From Klebsiella quasivariicola (GTDB lineage: Bacteria; Pseudomonadota; Gammaproteobacteria; Enterobacterales; Enterobacteriaceae): DNA of 64,000 nucleotides. Positions within the stretch are counted from its first letter, which is position 1, and each line of letters starts with the position of its first letter. The stretch lies in contig NZ_CP022823.1 of assembly GCF_002269255.1 (NCBI RefSeq), positions 2,356,001 to 2,420,000 of the forward strand. Reading direction: 5' to 3'. The position numbers and the translations under genes were made by a program. This document shows, piece after piece, positions 8,357 to 17,478 of the stretch. The notes under the pieces were generated by a model. That model saw nothing but the letters and a program-made list of their open reading frames with translations. It did not search any database and was not told where the DNA came from.

Positions 8357-9089
8357 ACCCGGGCGCCAGCAGAGGGGACGCGGAGGCGGGATGGTGGATC
8401 AGGCGTACCGGCAGGCCGTAGGCTTGCCGGAGATGCGTTTCGCTCAGTACGTCGGCGGTCTCGCCCGCCAGCCACTGGCCCTCCGGCAGAAGCAGCAGCG
8501 TATGGCTGGCCACCTGTAGGGCGTGGTTGGGATCATGGGTGGTGAACAGGACGGTGCGCGTCTGGCGATGAGCGAGGTCGACGATCAGCTGCAATACCAC
8601 CTGCTGGTTACCGAGGTCCAGCGCCGAGCAGGGCTCATCCAGCAGGATATTCTGGCTGGCGCTGACCAGCGCGCGGGCAATCAGCACCAGCTGTTGCTGA
8701 CCGCCGGAGAGGGCGCCGAAGTCATCCCCGGCCAGGGCGGCAATCCCCAGCTGCGCCAGCGCCTGCTCAACCCGCCGGGCATCCTCCTCGTCCGGCTGGG
8801 CAAAGAGATCCACGTGACGGGCGCGGCCCATCAGCACCACATCGCTCACGCGCCAGCGGAAAGCGGGACGAAACGACTGCGGGACCAGGGCGACGCCCCC
8901 CTCGCACTGCACCTCGCCGCCCAGCGGCGGCAGCACGCCGGTCAGGGTATCCAGCAGGGTACTTTTTCCCCGGCCATTGGCGCCCAGCACCGCCCAGATC
9001 TCACCGGGACGGCAGGCCAGCGTAAGCGGGTCGAAAAGCGGCTGGCGGTGGCCGTAGCGTAGCGTTTGCAGCGATAATGAGCTGTTCAT
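8340..9089 (-). CDS. ABC transporter ATP-binding protein, MolC/BtuD-like
   Basis: 249 residues with Walker A GANGRGKSTL, signature LSGGQQQLV and Walker B ILLDEPCSALD. The start at 9089 overlaps the permease stop in an ATGA, showing tight translational coupling. It powers the importer formed with the permease and binding protein upstream. The cobalamin/siderophore (FecE/BtuD) family includes the molybdate/tungstate importer MolC of Haemophilus influenzae. Confidence 0.85.
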   Translation of the reverse strand: MNSSLSLQTLRYGHRQPLFDPLTLACRPGEIWAVLGANGRGKSTLLDTLTGVLPPLGGEVQCEGGVALVPQSFRPAFRWRVSDVVLMGRARHVDLFAQPDEEDARRVEQALAQLGIAALAGDDFGALSGGQQQLVLIARALVSASQNILLDEPCSALDLGNQQVVLQLIVDLAHRQTRTVLFTTHDPNHALQVASHTLLLLPEGQWLAGETADVLSETHLRQAYGLPVRLIHHPASASPLLAPGFTLRR

Positions 9090-10093
9090 CGGGCCGTACT
9101 CCGGCGCCGGGATTGCACCAGTAAAAAGGTAAACAGCGGCGCCCCGAGCAGGGCAGTGATGATCCCGATCGGGATCTCCGCCTGGGTGAGCGTGCGCGCC
9201 AGATCGTCCACCACCAGCATCAGGGCGGCGCCGAGCCAGAAGGCGGTGGGCAGCAGGCGACGATGGTCTGCGCCCACCAGCAGGCGGGCGAGGTGCGGGA
9301 CCACCAGACCCATCCAGGCGATGCTGCCGCTGACCGCCACCTGGGCTGCCACCAGCACCGCGCAGCAGACCAGTACGCCGCGACGTAGCGCAGCCACCGG
9401 AACGCCAAGACTGCGGGCATCGCGCTCCTCCAGCGCCAGCAGGTTGATCCGCCAGCGCAGCTTCCACAGCACCCCGGCGGCAAGCGCCATGGGCAGGGAC
9501 ATAAGCAGTACCTTATGCCAGCTGGCGGTCGCGAAGCTGCCGAGCAGCCAGAAGACAATGTTCGGTAGCGTCTCTTCGCTGTCGGCGAGGTACTGCATCA
9601 GGCTGACCAGCGCGGCGAAGAAGCCGCTGAGAATGATCCCGGACAGAATCAGCCCCAGCGTGCTTTCTCGTCCCTGCAGGGCGGCGAGGGCGTAAATCAG
9701 CCCCAGCGCGACGAGACCGAAGAAAAAGGTCGAGGCCATCATCAGCAGACTGCCAACGCCCAACAGGATCGCCAGCGTGCCGCCGAAGGCGGATCCGGAG
9801 GTCACCCCGATGATGTGTGGATCCACCAGCGGGTTCTGGAACACGCCCTGCAAGGTGGCGCCGCACAGCCCCAGCGCTCCCCCGGCCAGCAGGGCCATGA
9901 CCACGCGCGGCAGGCGAACCGACCAGACGATCTGCCCGATCACCCCTTCACCTGGCGGCAGATGGACCAGGGTGTGCCCAACGGCGCGCAGGCTTAACGG
10001 GTACTGGCCGAAACAAAGAGAGACGACAGCGATCGCCAGCGTCGCCAGCGCCAGGCTACCCTGCAACCGCCAGGGATGGCGGTTAGCGCGCAT
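9086..10093 (-). CDS. FecCD-family ABC transporter permease, MolB/BtuC-like
   Basis: About 335 residues starting MRANRHPWRLQGSLALATL, with the FecCD/BtuC hallmarks GALGLCGATLQGVFQNPLVDPHIIG (split across residues) and GLVVPHLARLLVGADHR. Around ten membrane segments are expected. The chosen start lies 11 bases inside the binding-protein gene; a longer reading from 10153 would overlap more. It forms the channel of a type II importer. Confidence 0.85.
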   Translation of the reverse strand: MRANRHPWRLQGSLALATLAIAVVSLCFGQYPLSLRAVGHTLVHLPPGEGVIGQIVWSVRLPRVVMALLAGGALGLCGATLQGVFQNPLVDPHIIGVTSGSAFGGTLAILLGVGSLLMMASTFFFGLVALGLIYALAALQGRESTLGLILSGIILSGFFAALVSLMQYLADSEETLPNIVFWLLGSFATASWHKVLLMSLPMALAAGVLWKLRWRINLLALEERDARSLGVPVAALRRGVLVCCAVLVAAQVAVSGSIAWMGLVVPHLARLLVGADHRRLLPTAFWLGAALMLVVDDLARTLTQAEIPIGIITALLGAPLFTFLLVQSRRRSTAR

Positions 10094-11141
10094 CTGGCGT
10101 CCACGCCACGCGGTAAAAACGCTGATAGTAATCCCTGGCTTTACTGTCCACATCGATGTTCTGATAGCGCGAAGGATAGAGTTTTTTCGCCATCCACAGC
10201 TCGCCCAGCGCCAGGGCCTCCGGCATCGGGTAACCCCAGGCTTTGGCGTACTCCGGCATCAGCCACACGCGGTGGTGTTTCACCGCATCGATCGCCTGCC
10301 ACTGCGGATCGTTCTCTATCTGTTTGACCACCTGCGGATAACGGTCCTGGACGAAGATCACCTGCGGGTTCCACTCCAGCACCTGCTCAAGCGACACCTG
10401 ACGGGCGCCTTTTACGCTGGCGGCCGCCACGTTCAGCGCCCCGGCGTGCGCCATCATCAGCCCGGTGTATTTACCGGCGCCGTAGGTATTCAGATCGGGG
10501 TTGGCCATATACACCCGCACCCGCTGGTTCGGTGGAATATCGGCCACCGGCGCATTGGCTTGTTTACGCGCCTCGAAGGTGTAGTGAATCAGCGCCTCGG
10601 CCTCGGGCTGGCGTTCGACGACCTCGCCGATAAGGCGGATCCCCTCCACCAGCCCGGCGTTATAGGCCTGCTCTTCGTCTGCCATGGCGGGGTTCATTTT
10701 ATTTTTTTCACCCGCGGCGTCCTGGCGCAGCGAGATGGCCACCACCGGGATCCCTGCCTGTTGGATCTGCGCGATCATCGCCGGCGGCGCATAGTTGGCG
10801 ACAAAAACCACCTGCGGACGCAGCGCCAGCAGGCTTTCAATATTGACCTGGGTGAGATCGCCCGGGGTCGCCAGTTGCCCGATCTCAGGCATAAAGCGGG
10901 CGAACTGCGGCCCGAGCTGTTTCTGCCAGCTGCTTAAGACGCCGACGATATCCTCGGCGGCATGCAGTTGCACCAGCAGGTTGAGCGTCTGATGTTGCAG
11001 AACCACGACGCGGGTGATGTGGTCGGGGAGCGTGACCTGGCGACCCAGCTGGTCGGTGACGGTGCGGTCGGCAAAGGCCTGGCCGGTGAACAGGCTGGCG
11101 CTGAGCAGCGTCAGGCCCAGCAGTAAGGGGTGTTTTGACAT
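10083..11141 (-). CDS. Periplasmic binding protein of a type II ABC importer, MolA/BtuF-like
   Basis: 352 residues with signal peptide MSKHPLLLGLTLLSASLFTGQAFA and a two-lobed helical-backbone fold starting DRTVTDQLGRQVTLPDHITRVV. It is the first gene of a three-gene operon running to 8340. Relatives bind cobalamin, haem, ferric siderophores or, as in H. influenzae MolA, molybdate/tungstate. The ModE-like box 28 bases upstream of its start favours the oxyanion; the substrate remains unproven. Confidence 0.82.
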   Translation of the reverse strand: MSKHPLLLGLTLLSASLFTGQAFADRTVTDQLGRQVTLPDHITRVVVLQHQTLNLLVQLHAAEDIVGVLSSWQKQLGPQFARFMPEIGQLATPGDLTQVNIESLLALRPQVVFVANYAPPAMIAQIQQAGIPVVAISLRQDAAGEKNKMNPAMADEEQAYNAGLVEGIRLIGEVVERQPEAEALIHYTFEARKQANAPVADIPPNQRVRVYMANPDLNTYGAGKYTGLMMAHAGALNVAAASVKGARQVSLEQVLEWNPQVIFVQDRYPQVVKQIENDPQWQAIDAVKHHRVWLMPEYAKAWGYPMPEALALGELWMAKKLYPSRYQNIDVDSKARDYYQRFYRVAWTPDAR

Positions 11142-11168
11142 GGTGTGGCCCGAATGGCGTGAAAAATT

Positions 11169-11192
11169 CGCTATGTATTAAATTATATAACG
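11169..11192 (-). promoter_or_regulatory. ModE-like box before the MolABC-like operon
   Basis: CGCTATGT-N8-ATATAACG, 24 bases with the same 8-8-8 layout as the site at 7582-7605. It contains a minus-strand TATAAT (11187-11182) that may be the -10 of the importer operon, so binding would block the promoter. Confidence 0.65.
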
Positions 11193-11227
11193 TCGCCGGG
11201 CGCAATGGTTGATCGCGTTTACCCTCA

Positions 11228-12046
11228 TCACGAACAAGGCATTTCGTACCACACTTCTTCCTCTTCCATGCGGGCCTCTATCTGGCTCGCCACCCTCTGC
11301 AGGGCGGAAAGATGCTTCTGCGCCGCCTGCTCAATGGTCATCGCGCTGGCGATATAGACCAGGTTCAGGCAGCCGATAACCCGCTGCTGGCTGCAGACCG
11401 GCACGGCGATGGAGGCGATTTTCTCCTCCTGCTGCCAGCCGCGGAAGTTTTCACCGTAGCCGTTCTGGCGGGTGCGGGCGAGGATCGCCGCCAGCCGTTC
11501 CGGTTCGCGGGCCAGCTGATACTCAGCCTCCGGACGGGCGGCCAGCATGCTGACGATGGCGTCGCGTTCCGCGTCGGGGGCAAAGGCCAGCCACGTCAGC
11601 CCGGAGGCGGTGAGCAGCAGCGGCAGCCGCCGTCCGACCATCGCGCGGTGAAACGACAACCGGCTGAAGCGGTGGGTGGTCTCGCGCACCACCATGGCGT
11701 CGACGTCTAGGGTGGTGATGTCTGTCGGCCATTGCACCTCGCGTAGCAGCTCGCCGAGCAGCGGCGTGGCGAGGGCAGAAATCCAATGTTCGTCACGAAA
11801 TCCATCGCTCAGCTGGCGGACGTTAATGGTCAAACGGAAGCTGTCATCGGAGCGGCTGCGGCGGACAAAACCCTCCTCCTGCAGCGTCTCCAGCAGCCGG
11901 CGCACGGTGGTGCGATGCAGGCCGCTAAACTCCGCCAGCAGGCCCGGCGTCGCGCCGCCGTCAAATTTATTTAACAATTTTAATAACAACAAACCCCGGC
12001 TTAACCCGCGCACCGTTTTGTACGCTGTGGACCCATCGTCATGCAT
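11228..12046 (-). CDS. mhpR: IclR-family activator of the mhp operon
   Basis: 273 residues from the ATG at 12046, which has AAGGAAGG upstream; a longer reading from 12097 lacks such a site. The N-terminal winged helix-turn-helix contains GLLAEFSGLHRTTVRRLLETL, followed by an IclR effector domain. It lies divergent to mhpA with the palindromic operator between. In E. coli MhpR activates the mhp promoter on binding 3-hydroxyphenylpropionate. The C-terminus reads EEEEVWYEMPCS. Confidence 0.93.
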   Translation of the reverse strand: MHDDGSTAYKTVRGLSRGLLLLKLLNKFDGGATPGLLAEFSGLHRTTVRRLLETLQEEGFVRRSRSDDSFRLTINVRQLSDGFRDEHWISALATPLLGELLREVQWPTDITTLDVDAMVVRETTHRFSRLSFHRAMVGRRLPLLLTASGLTWLAFAPDAERDAIVSMLAARPEAEYQLAREPERLAAILARTRQNGYGENFRGWQQEEKIASIAVPVCSQQRVIGCLNLVYIASAMTIEQAAQKHLSALQRVASQIEARMEEEEVWYEMPCS

Positions 12047-12079
12047 AAATCCTTCCTTAAAATGCTTTATAAACAGCGC

Positions 12080-12096
12080 TGTGCACCTGGTGCACA
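12080..12096 (+). promoter_or_regulatory. MhpR operator
   Basis: The palindrome TGTGCACCTGGTGCACA closely matches the 17-bp E. coli MhpR site. Its centre is about 59 bases upstream of the predicted mhpA start point, the classic activator position (about -58 in E. coli). Confidence 0.85.
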
Positions 12097-12112
12097 TTCG
12101 GTGATGTTTTGA

Positions 12113-12140
12113 TTGTAGCCGAAAACCCCCGCCCTATACT
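12113..12140 (+). promoter_or_regulatory. mhpA promoter
   Basis: TTGTAG (12113-12118) and TATACT (12135-12140) are spaced by 16 bases, downstream of the MhpR operator. The weak -35 fits an activator-dependent promoter. No clear CRP site was found, though E. coli has one. Confidence 0.5.
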
Positions 12141-12223
12141 CAGCCCATTATAAAAATACGTTTACACATGATTAACAAATTGCCTGTCAGTCGGGCAGTT
12201 TCCGAGTCGTGAGGTCGCTGAGA

Positions 12224-13888
12224 ATGACAACATCTACACCCGATATTCAACCCGCCGTGCAGCATACCGCTCAGGTCGCCATCGCCGGCGCCGGTCCGGT
12301 TGGCCTGATGATGGCCAACTACCTTGGCCAGATGGGCATCAGCGTGCTGCTGGTGGAAAAGCTCGACACACTGATCGATTACCCGCGGGCCATCGGCATT
12401 GACGATGAATCCCTGCGGGCGATGCAGGCGGTGGGACTGGTGAATGACGTGCTGCCGCACACCACGCCGTGGCACGCCATGCGCTTTCTGACCCCGAAGG
12501 GGCGCTGCTTTGCCGATATCCAGCCGATGACCGATGAGTTTGGCTGGTCGCGGCGCAACGCCTTCATTCAGCCCCAGGTCGATGCGGTGATGTATCACGG
12601 TCTGCAGCGTTTCCCGCAGGTCCGCTGCCTCTTCTCCCGCGAAGTAGAAGCCTTTAGCCAGAACGGTGACGGTGTCACGTTAAATCTTAAAGGACCGGAC
12701 GGCGAGCGGGAGACGGTGCGCGCTGACTGGCTGGTGGCCTGCGACGGCGGCGCCAGCTTTATTCGTCGTACGCTGAACGTCCCCTTCGAAGGCAAGACCG
12801 CGCCGAATCAGTGGATCGTCATCGATATCGCCAACGACCCGCTGGCCACCCCGCACGTATACCTGTGCTGCGACCCGGTGCGACCCTACGTTTCCGCCGC
12901 GCTGCCCCATGGCGTGCGCCGCTTTGAATTCATGGTGATGCCCGGAGAAACCGAAGCCCAGCTCAGCGAGCCGCACAATATGCGTCGTCTGCTGAGCAAA
13001 GTGCTGCCGGACCCGGATCGCGTCGAGCTGATCCGCCAGCGGGTCTACACCCATAACGCCCGCCTTGCCGAGCGCTTTCGCATCGACCGCGTGCTGCTGG
13101 CCGGCGATGCGGCGCACATCATGCCGGTCTGGCAGGGGCAGGGATATAACAGCGGCATGCGCGACGCCTTCAACCTGGCGTGGAAGCTGGCGCTGGTGGT
13201 CAATGGCAAAGCGGGAGAGACGCTGCTCGACAGCTACCAGCAGGAGCGTCGCGACCACGCGAAAGCGATGATTGACCTGTCGGTTACCGCCGGCCATGTG
13301 CTGGCGCCGCCGAAGCGCTGGCAGGGGGCCGCGCGCGACGGCCTCTCCTGGCTGCTGAACTACCTGCCGCCGGTGAAGCGCTACTTCCTCGAAATGCGCT
13401 TTAAGCCAATGCCGCAATACCGCGAGGGGGCGCTGCTGACCGACGGCGCCAGCAAAACCTCGCCGGTGGGCAAAATGTTTATTCAACCGCAGGTGACGCT
13501 GGAGAGCGGTGAGAGCGTACTGCTCGACGACGTCATCGGCGCGAATTTCGCCATTATCGGCTGGGGCTGCAACCCGCAGTGGGGGCTCGACGCCGGGCAG
13601 ATCGCCCGCTGGCGCGCGATTGGCGTGCGCTTTATCCAGGTGGTGCCCGAGGTGCAGATCCATCGCGAGCAGGATAACGCCCCCGGCACGCTGCGGGTTG
13701 GCGATACGCAAAACCGCCTCAAAAGCTGGTTTGCACTGCATAACACCGCCATCGCCGTGGTCAGGCCGGACCGCTTTGTCGCCGCTCTCGCCATCCCGCA
13801 AACCCTCGGCGCGCAGCTGACCGCTCTGGCGGAAAAAATGACCCTCGCAACCGGGGATACCGCCCACGCTGAAGAGAAGGTGGCCTGA
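12224..13888 (+). CDS. mhpA: 3-(3-hydroxyphenyl)propionate hydroxylase
   Basis: 554 residues from ATG 12224 (a GTG at 12209 is an alternative). FAD-binding VAIAGAGPVGLMMANYLGQ near residue 20, the DG motif WLVACDGGASFIRRTL, and the GD motif VLLAGDAAHIMPVWQGQG mark a class A flavin monooxygenase; the sequence is strongly similar to E. coli MhpA along its length. It hydroxylates 3-(3-hydroxyphenyl)propionate to the 2,3-dihydroxy compound using NADH and O2. First gene of the operon. Confidence 0.96.
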   Translation: MTTSTPDIQPAVQHTAQVAIAGAGPVGLMMANYLGQMGISVLLVEKLDTLIDYPRAIGIDDESLRAMQAVGLVNDVLPHTTPWHAMRFLTPKGRCFADIQPMTDEFGWSRRNAFIQPQVDAVMYHGLQRFPQVRCLFSREVEAFSQNGDGVTLNLKGPDGERETVRADWLVACDGGASFIRRTLNVPFEGKTAPNQWIVIDIANDPLATPHVYLCCDPVRPYVSAALPHGVRRFEFMVMPGETEAQLSEPHNMRRLLSKVLPDPDRVELIRQRVYTHNARLAERFRIDRVLLAGDAAHIMPVWQGQGYNSGMRDAFNLAWKLALVVNGKAGETLLDSYQQERRDHAKAMIDLSVTAGHVLAPPKRWQGAARDGLSWLLNYLPPVKRYFLEMRFKPMPQYREGALLTDGASKTSPVGKMFIQPQVTLESGESVLLDDVIGANFAIIGWGCNPQWGLDAGQIARWRAIGVRFIQVVPEVQIHREQDNAPGTLRVGDTQNRLKSWFALHNTAIAVVRPDRFVAALAIPQTLGAQLTALAEKMTLATGDTAHAEEKVA

Positions 13889-13889
13889 T

Positions 13890-14834
13890 ATGGATGCCTA
13901 TTTGCACTGTCTCTCCCACACTCCGCTGGTGGGATTCGTGGACCCGGAGCAGGCGGTCCTCGATGAAGTGAACCGGGTGATTGCCGACGCCCGGCGGCGG
14001 ATCGCTGAATTCGATCCAGAGCTGGTGGTGCTCTTCGCCCCCGATCACTACAACGGTTTTTTCTATGACGTGATGCCGCCGTTCTGCCTCGGGGTCGGCG
14101 TCACCGCGATTGGCGACTTCGCCAGCGCCGCCGGCGACCTGCCGGTGCCCGCCGAGCTGGCGGAAGCCTGCGCCCACGCCATCCTCAACAGCGGTATCGA
14201 CCTGGCGGTGTCGTACAACATGCAGGTGGACCATGGCTTCGCCCAGCCGCTGGAGTTTCTGCTGGGTGGCCTGGACCACGTGCCGGTGCTGCCGGTGTTT
14301 ATTAACGGCGTCGCCGCGCCGCTGCCGGGTTTTCAACGCACCCGGCTGCTGGGTGAGGCGATGGGCCGCTTTCTCAATACCCTCAATAAGCGGGTGCTGA
14401 TCCTCGGCTCGGGCGGACTCTCGCACCAGCCGCCGGTGCCGGAGCTGGCGAAGGCCGACGCTCATCTGCGCGATCGCCTGCTCGGCGGCGGAAAACAGCT
14501 GCCGCCGGACGAACGCGAACGGCGCCAGCAGCGGGTGATCAATGCCGCCCGACGGTTTACCGAAGACCCGCACTCGCTCCATCCCCTAAACCCGGTCTGG
14601 GACAACCGCTTTATGAGCCTGCTGGAGCAGGGGCGGCTGAGCGAACTGGACGCGATCGGCAATGACGAGCTGTCGGCGATGGCCGGGAAATCGACGCACG
14701 AAATTAAGACCTGGGTGGCCGCTTTTGCCGCGCTATCCGCTTTTGGCCCCTGGCGCAGTGAAGGCCGCTATTACCGGCCGATCCCCGAGTGGATCGCCGG
14801 ATTCGGCTCGCTGAGCGCCACCACCGAGATTTGA
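13890..14834 (+). CDS. mhpB: 2,3-dihydroxyphenylpropionate 1,2-dioxygenase
   Basis: 314 residues, LigB-type class III extradiol dioxygenase. It keeps LSHTPLVGFVDPE, LFAPDHYNGFFYDVMPPFC and the MQVDHGFAQPLEFLLGG segment with a catalytic His. It cleaves the ring of 2,3-dihydroxyphenylpropionate meta to the hydroxyls, giving 2-hydroxy-6-oxonona-2,4-dienedioate. Only one base separates it from the mhpA stop. Confidence 0.95.
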   Translation: MDAYLHCLSHTPLVGFVDPEQAVLDEVNRVIADARRRIAEFDPELVVLFAPDHYNGFFYDVMPPFCLGVGVTAIGDFASAAGDLPVPAELAEACAHAILNSGIDLAVSYNMQVDHGFAQPLEFLLGGLDHVPVLPVFINGVAAPLPGFQRTRLLGEAMGRFLNTLNKRVLILGSGGLSHQPPVPELAKADAHLRDRLLGGGKQLPPDERERRQQRVINAARRFTEDPHSLHPLNPVWDNRFMSLLEQGRLSELDAIGNDELSAMAGKSTHEIKTWVAAFAALSAFGPWRSEGRYYRPIPEWIAGFGSLSATTEI

Positions 14835-14851
14835 TTAACCGGGAGACTAAC

Positions 14852-15718
14852 ATGAGCTATCAACCGCAAACTGAAGCCGCCACCAGCCGATTCCTCAATG
14901 TCGACGAGGGGGGCCGCACGCTGCGTATCCATATCAATGACTGCGGCGACGGGAAAGAGACCGTGGTCATGCTGCACGGCTCCGGGCCGGGGGCCACCGG
15001 CTGGGCTAACTTCAGCCGCAATATTGACCCGCTGGTCGAGGCGGGCTATCGCGTGCTGCTCCTCGACTGTCCGGGGTGGGGCAAAAGCGATGCTATCGTC
15101 AACAGCGGCTCGCGTTCGGACCTCAACGCCCGCATTCTGAAAAGCGTGGTCGATCAGCTGGGGATCGATAAAGTCCATCTGCTGGGCAACTCGATGGGCG
15201 GCCATAGCGCGGTGGCCTTCACCTTGAGCTGGCCGGAGCGGGTGGCTAAGCTGGTGCTGATGGGCGGGGGCACCGGCGGCATGAGCCTGTTCACGCCGAT
15301 GCCGACCGAGGGCATCAAGCTGCTGAACGCCCTGTACCGCGAGCCGACCATTGAAAACCTCAAAAAGATGATGAGCATCTTCGTCTTCGACACCCGCGAC
15401 CTCACCGAGGCGCTGTTCGAGGCGCGTCTCAACAATATGCTGTCACGCCGCGACCATCTGGACAACTTCGTCAAGAGCCTGGAAGCCAACCCGAAGCAGT
15501 TTCCTGACTTTGGCCCGCGGCTGGGCGAAATCAGCGCGCCAACTCTGATCGTCTGGGGACGCAATGACCGCTTCGTGCCGATGGACGCCGGGTTGCGCCT
15601 GCTCGCCGGGATCGCCGGTTCGGAACTGCATATTTACCGCGACTGCGGCCACTGGGCGCAGTGGGAACATGCCGACAATTTTAATCAGCTGGTGCTCAAT
15701 TTCCTCGCACGGGCTTAA
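14852..15718 (+). CDS. mhpC: 2-hydroxy-6-oxononadienedioate hydrolase
   Basis: 288 residues, alpha/beta hydrolase. Nucleophile elbow GNSMGGHSA with S114, the oxyanion segment LHGSGPGATGW, and C-terminal D and H in WGRNDRF and DCGHWAQWEH complete the triad. The start ATG follows GGGAG. It splits the ring-cleavage product into 2-hydroxypenta-2,4-dienoate and succinate. Confidence 0.95.
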   Translation: MSYQPQTEAATSRFLNVDEGGRTLRIHINDCGDGKETVVMLHGSGPGATGWANFSRNIDPLVEAGYRVLLLDCPGWGKSDAIVNSGSRSDLNARILKSVVDQLGIDKVHLLGNSMGGHSAVAFTLSWPERVAKLVLMGGGTGGMSLFTPMPTEGIKLLNALYREPTIENLKKMMSIFVFDTRDLTEALFEARLNNMLSRRDHLDNFVKSLEANPKQFPDFGPRLGEISAPTLIVWGRNDRFVPMDAGLRLLAGIAGSELHIYRDCGHWAQWEHADNFNQLVLNFLARA

Positions 15719-15725
15719 GGAGTTA

Positions 15726-16535
15726 ATGATGACTTTTTCTCTTGACGCGCTGGCCCGGCAGCTGCGCGACGCGGAACAGAGCGGCCAGGCGATCGCCCCG
15801 CTGCGCGATATCCTCGGCGTCGACAATGCCGACGCCGCCTATGCCATCCAGCGTCTGAACGTCCAGCACCACGTGGCCCATGGCCGGCGGGTGGTGGGGC
15901 GCAAGGTGGGCCTGACCCATCCCAAAGTGCAGCAGCAGCTGGGGGTCAACCAGCCCGACTTCGGCACCCTGTTTGCCGACATGTGCTACGGCGATAACGC
16001 CGAGGTGCCGTTTGGCCGCGTGCTGCGGCCCAAAGTGGAGGCCGAGATCGCCCTGGTGCTGAAGCAGGATCTGCCGCATGCCGATACCACCTTTGATGAG
16101 CTGTATAACGCCATCGAATGGGTGCTGCCGGCGCTGGAGGTGGTGGGCAGCCGCATTCGCGACTGGTCAATCGGCTTTGTCGACACCGTCGCCGATAACG
16201 CCTCCTGTGGCCTGTACGTCATTGGCGGCCCGGCGCAGCGCCCGGCGGGACTGGATCTGAAGCAGTGCGCCATGCACATGACCCGCAACCAGGAGCTGGT
16301 CTCCAGCGGCCGGGGCAGCGAGTGCCTGGGGCATCCGCTGAACGCCGCAGTCTGGCTGGCGCGCAAGCTGGCCAGCCTCGGCGAACCGCTGCGGGCGGGG
16401 GATATCGTGCTGACCGGGGCGTTAGGCCCGATGGTGACGATTAACGAGGGGGACAGCTTTGTCGCCCATATCGAAGGTATTGGCTCAGTCGCGGCACGCT
16501 TCGTCGCCGCCGGAGAAGGACAACGTGATGCGTAA
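15726..16535 (+). CDS. mhpD: 2-keto-4-pentenoate hydratase
   Basis: 269 residues starting MMTFSLDALARQL after AAGGAG; the second ATG (15729) is equally possible. The FAH-like hydratase core VEAEIALVL ... EWVLPALEVVGSRIRDW is nearly identical to E. coli MhpD and carries the acidic metal-binding residues. It hydrates 2-hydroxypentadienoate to 4-hydroxy-2-oxopentanoate. The end overlaps mhpF by 8 bases. Confidence 0.95.
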   Translation: MMTFSLDALARQLRDAEQSGQAIAPLRDILGVDNADAAYAIQRLNVQHHVAHGRRVVGRKVGLTHPKVQQQLGVNQPDFGTLFADMCYGDNAEVPFGRVLRPKVEAEIALVLKQDLPHADTTFDELYNAIEWVLPALEVVGSRIRDWSIGFVDTVADNASCGLYVIGGPAQRPAGLDLKQCAMHMTRNQELVSSGRGSECLGHPLNAAVWLARKLASLGEPLRAGDIVLTGALGPMVTINEGDSFVAHIEGIGSVAARFVAAGEGQRDA

Positions 16536-17478
16536 ACGTAAAGTTGCCATTATCGGCTCCGGGAATATCGGTACCGATTTAATGATTAAAATCCTGCGCC
16601 ACGGCCAGCATCTGGAGATGGCGGTGATGGTCGGCATCGACCCGCAGTCGGATGGCCTGGCCCGCGCCCGGCGCATGGGCGTCGCGACCACCCATGAAGG
16701 GGTGGGCGGTCTGATGCAGATGGCGGAGTTTGCCGACATCGATTTTGTTTTTGACGCCACCAGCGCCGGGGCGCACATCAAAAACGATGCCGCACTGCGC
16801 GAAGCGAAGCCGGGGATCCGCGTCATCGACCTGACGCCGGCGGCGATTGGCCCGTACTGCGTGCCGGTGGTCAACCTCGCGGCTAATCTCCACCAGGGCA
16901 ACGTCAATATGGTGACCTGCGGCGGGCAGGCGACCATCCCGATGGTCGCCGCGGTCTCGCGAGTGGCGAAGGTGCATTACGCGGAGATCGTGGCCTCGAT
17001 CGCCAGCCAATCCGCCGGGCCGGGCACACGGGCCAATATCGACGAATTTACCGAAACCACCTCGCAGGCGATTGAAAAAGTCGGCGGCGCGGGCAAGGGC
17101 AAAGCGATTATCGTGCTGAACCCGGCGGAGCCGCCGCTGATGATGCGCGATACCGTGTATGTGCTGAGCGAGCTGGCGTCGCAGGAGGCGATTGCCGCCT
17201 CGATCGCCGAGATGGCGGCGGCGGTGCAGGCTTACGTCCCGGGCTACCGGCTGAAGCAGCAGGTGCAGTTTGAGGTTATCCCCGAGGATAAGCCGGTCAA
17301 CCTGCCCGGCGTCGGCTGTTTTTCCGGCCTGAAAACCGCGGTTTACCTCGAAGTGGAAGGGGCGGCGCACTATCTGCCAGCGTACGCGGGCAACCTCGAT
17401 ATTATGACCTCGGCGGCGCTGGCGACGGCGGAGCAAATGGCCGGGGCAATGCACAGCGCGGCGGGAGCGACAGCATGA
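16528..17478 (+). CDS. mhpF: Acetaldehyde dehydrogenase (acylating)
   Basis: 316 residues. NAD-binding VAIIGSGNIGTDLM at the N-terminus and catalytic Cys C131 in NMVTCGGQATIPM. It oxidises acetaldehyde to acetyl-CoA in a channelled complex with the aldolase MhpE. The start ATG lies inside the mhpD end and its own stop overlaps the mhpE ATG, so the two partners are translationally coupled. Confidence 0.95.
   Translation: MRKRKVAIIGSGNIGTDLMIKILRHGQHLEMAVMVGIDPQSDGLARARRMGVATTHEGVGGLMQMAEFADIDFVFDATSAGAHIKNDAALREAKPGIRVIDLTPAAIGPYCVPVVNLAANLHQGNVNMVTCGGQATIPMVAAVSRVAKVHYAEIVASIASQSAGPGTRANIDEFTETTSQAIEKVGGAGKGKAIIVLNPAEPPLMMRDTVYVLSELASQEAIAASIAEMAAAVQAYVPGYRLKQQVQFEVIPEDKPVNLPGVGCFSGLKTAVYLEVEGAAHYLPAYAGNLDIMTSAALATAEQMAGAMHSAAGATA

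Noticed and set aside
9777..10937. 386-codon plus-strand open frame across the importer genes
   Set aside because: Spans two coupled minus-strand genes and has a low-complexity composition; antisense artefact.
12680..13867. 395-codon minus-strand open frame opposite mhpA
   Set aside because: It mirrors GC-rich codon use of mhpA and resembles no protein family.
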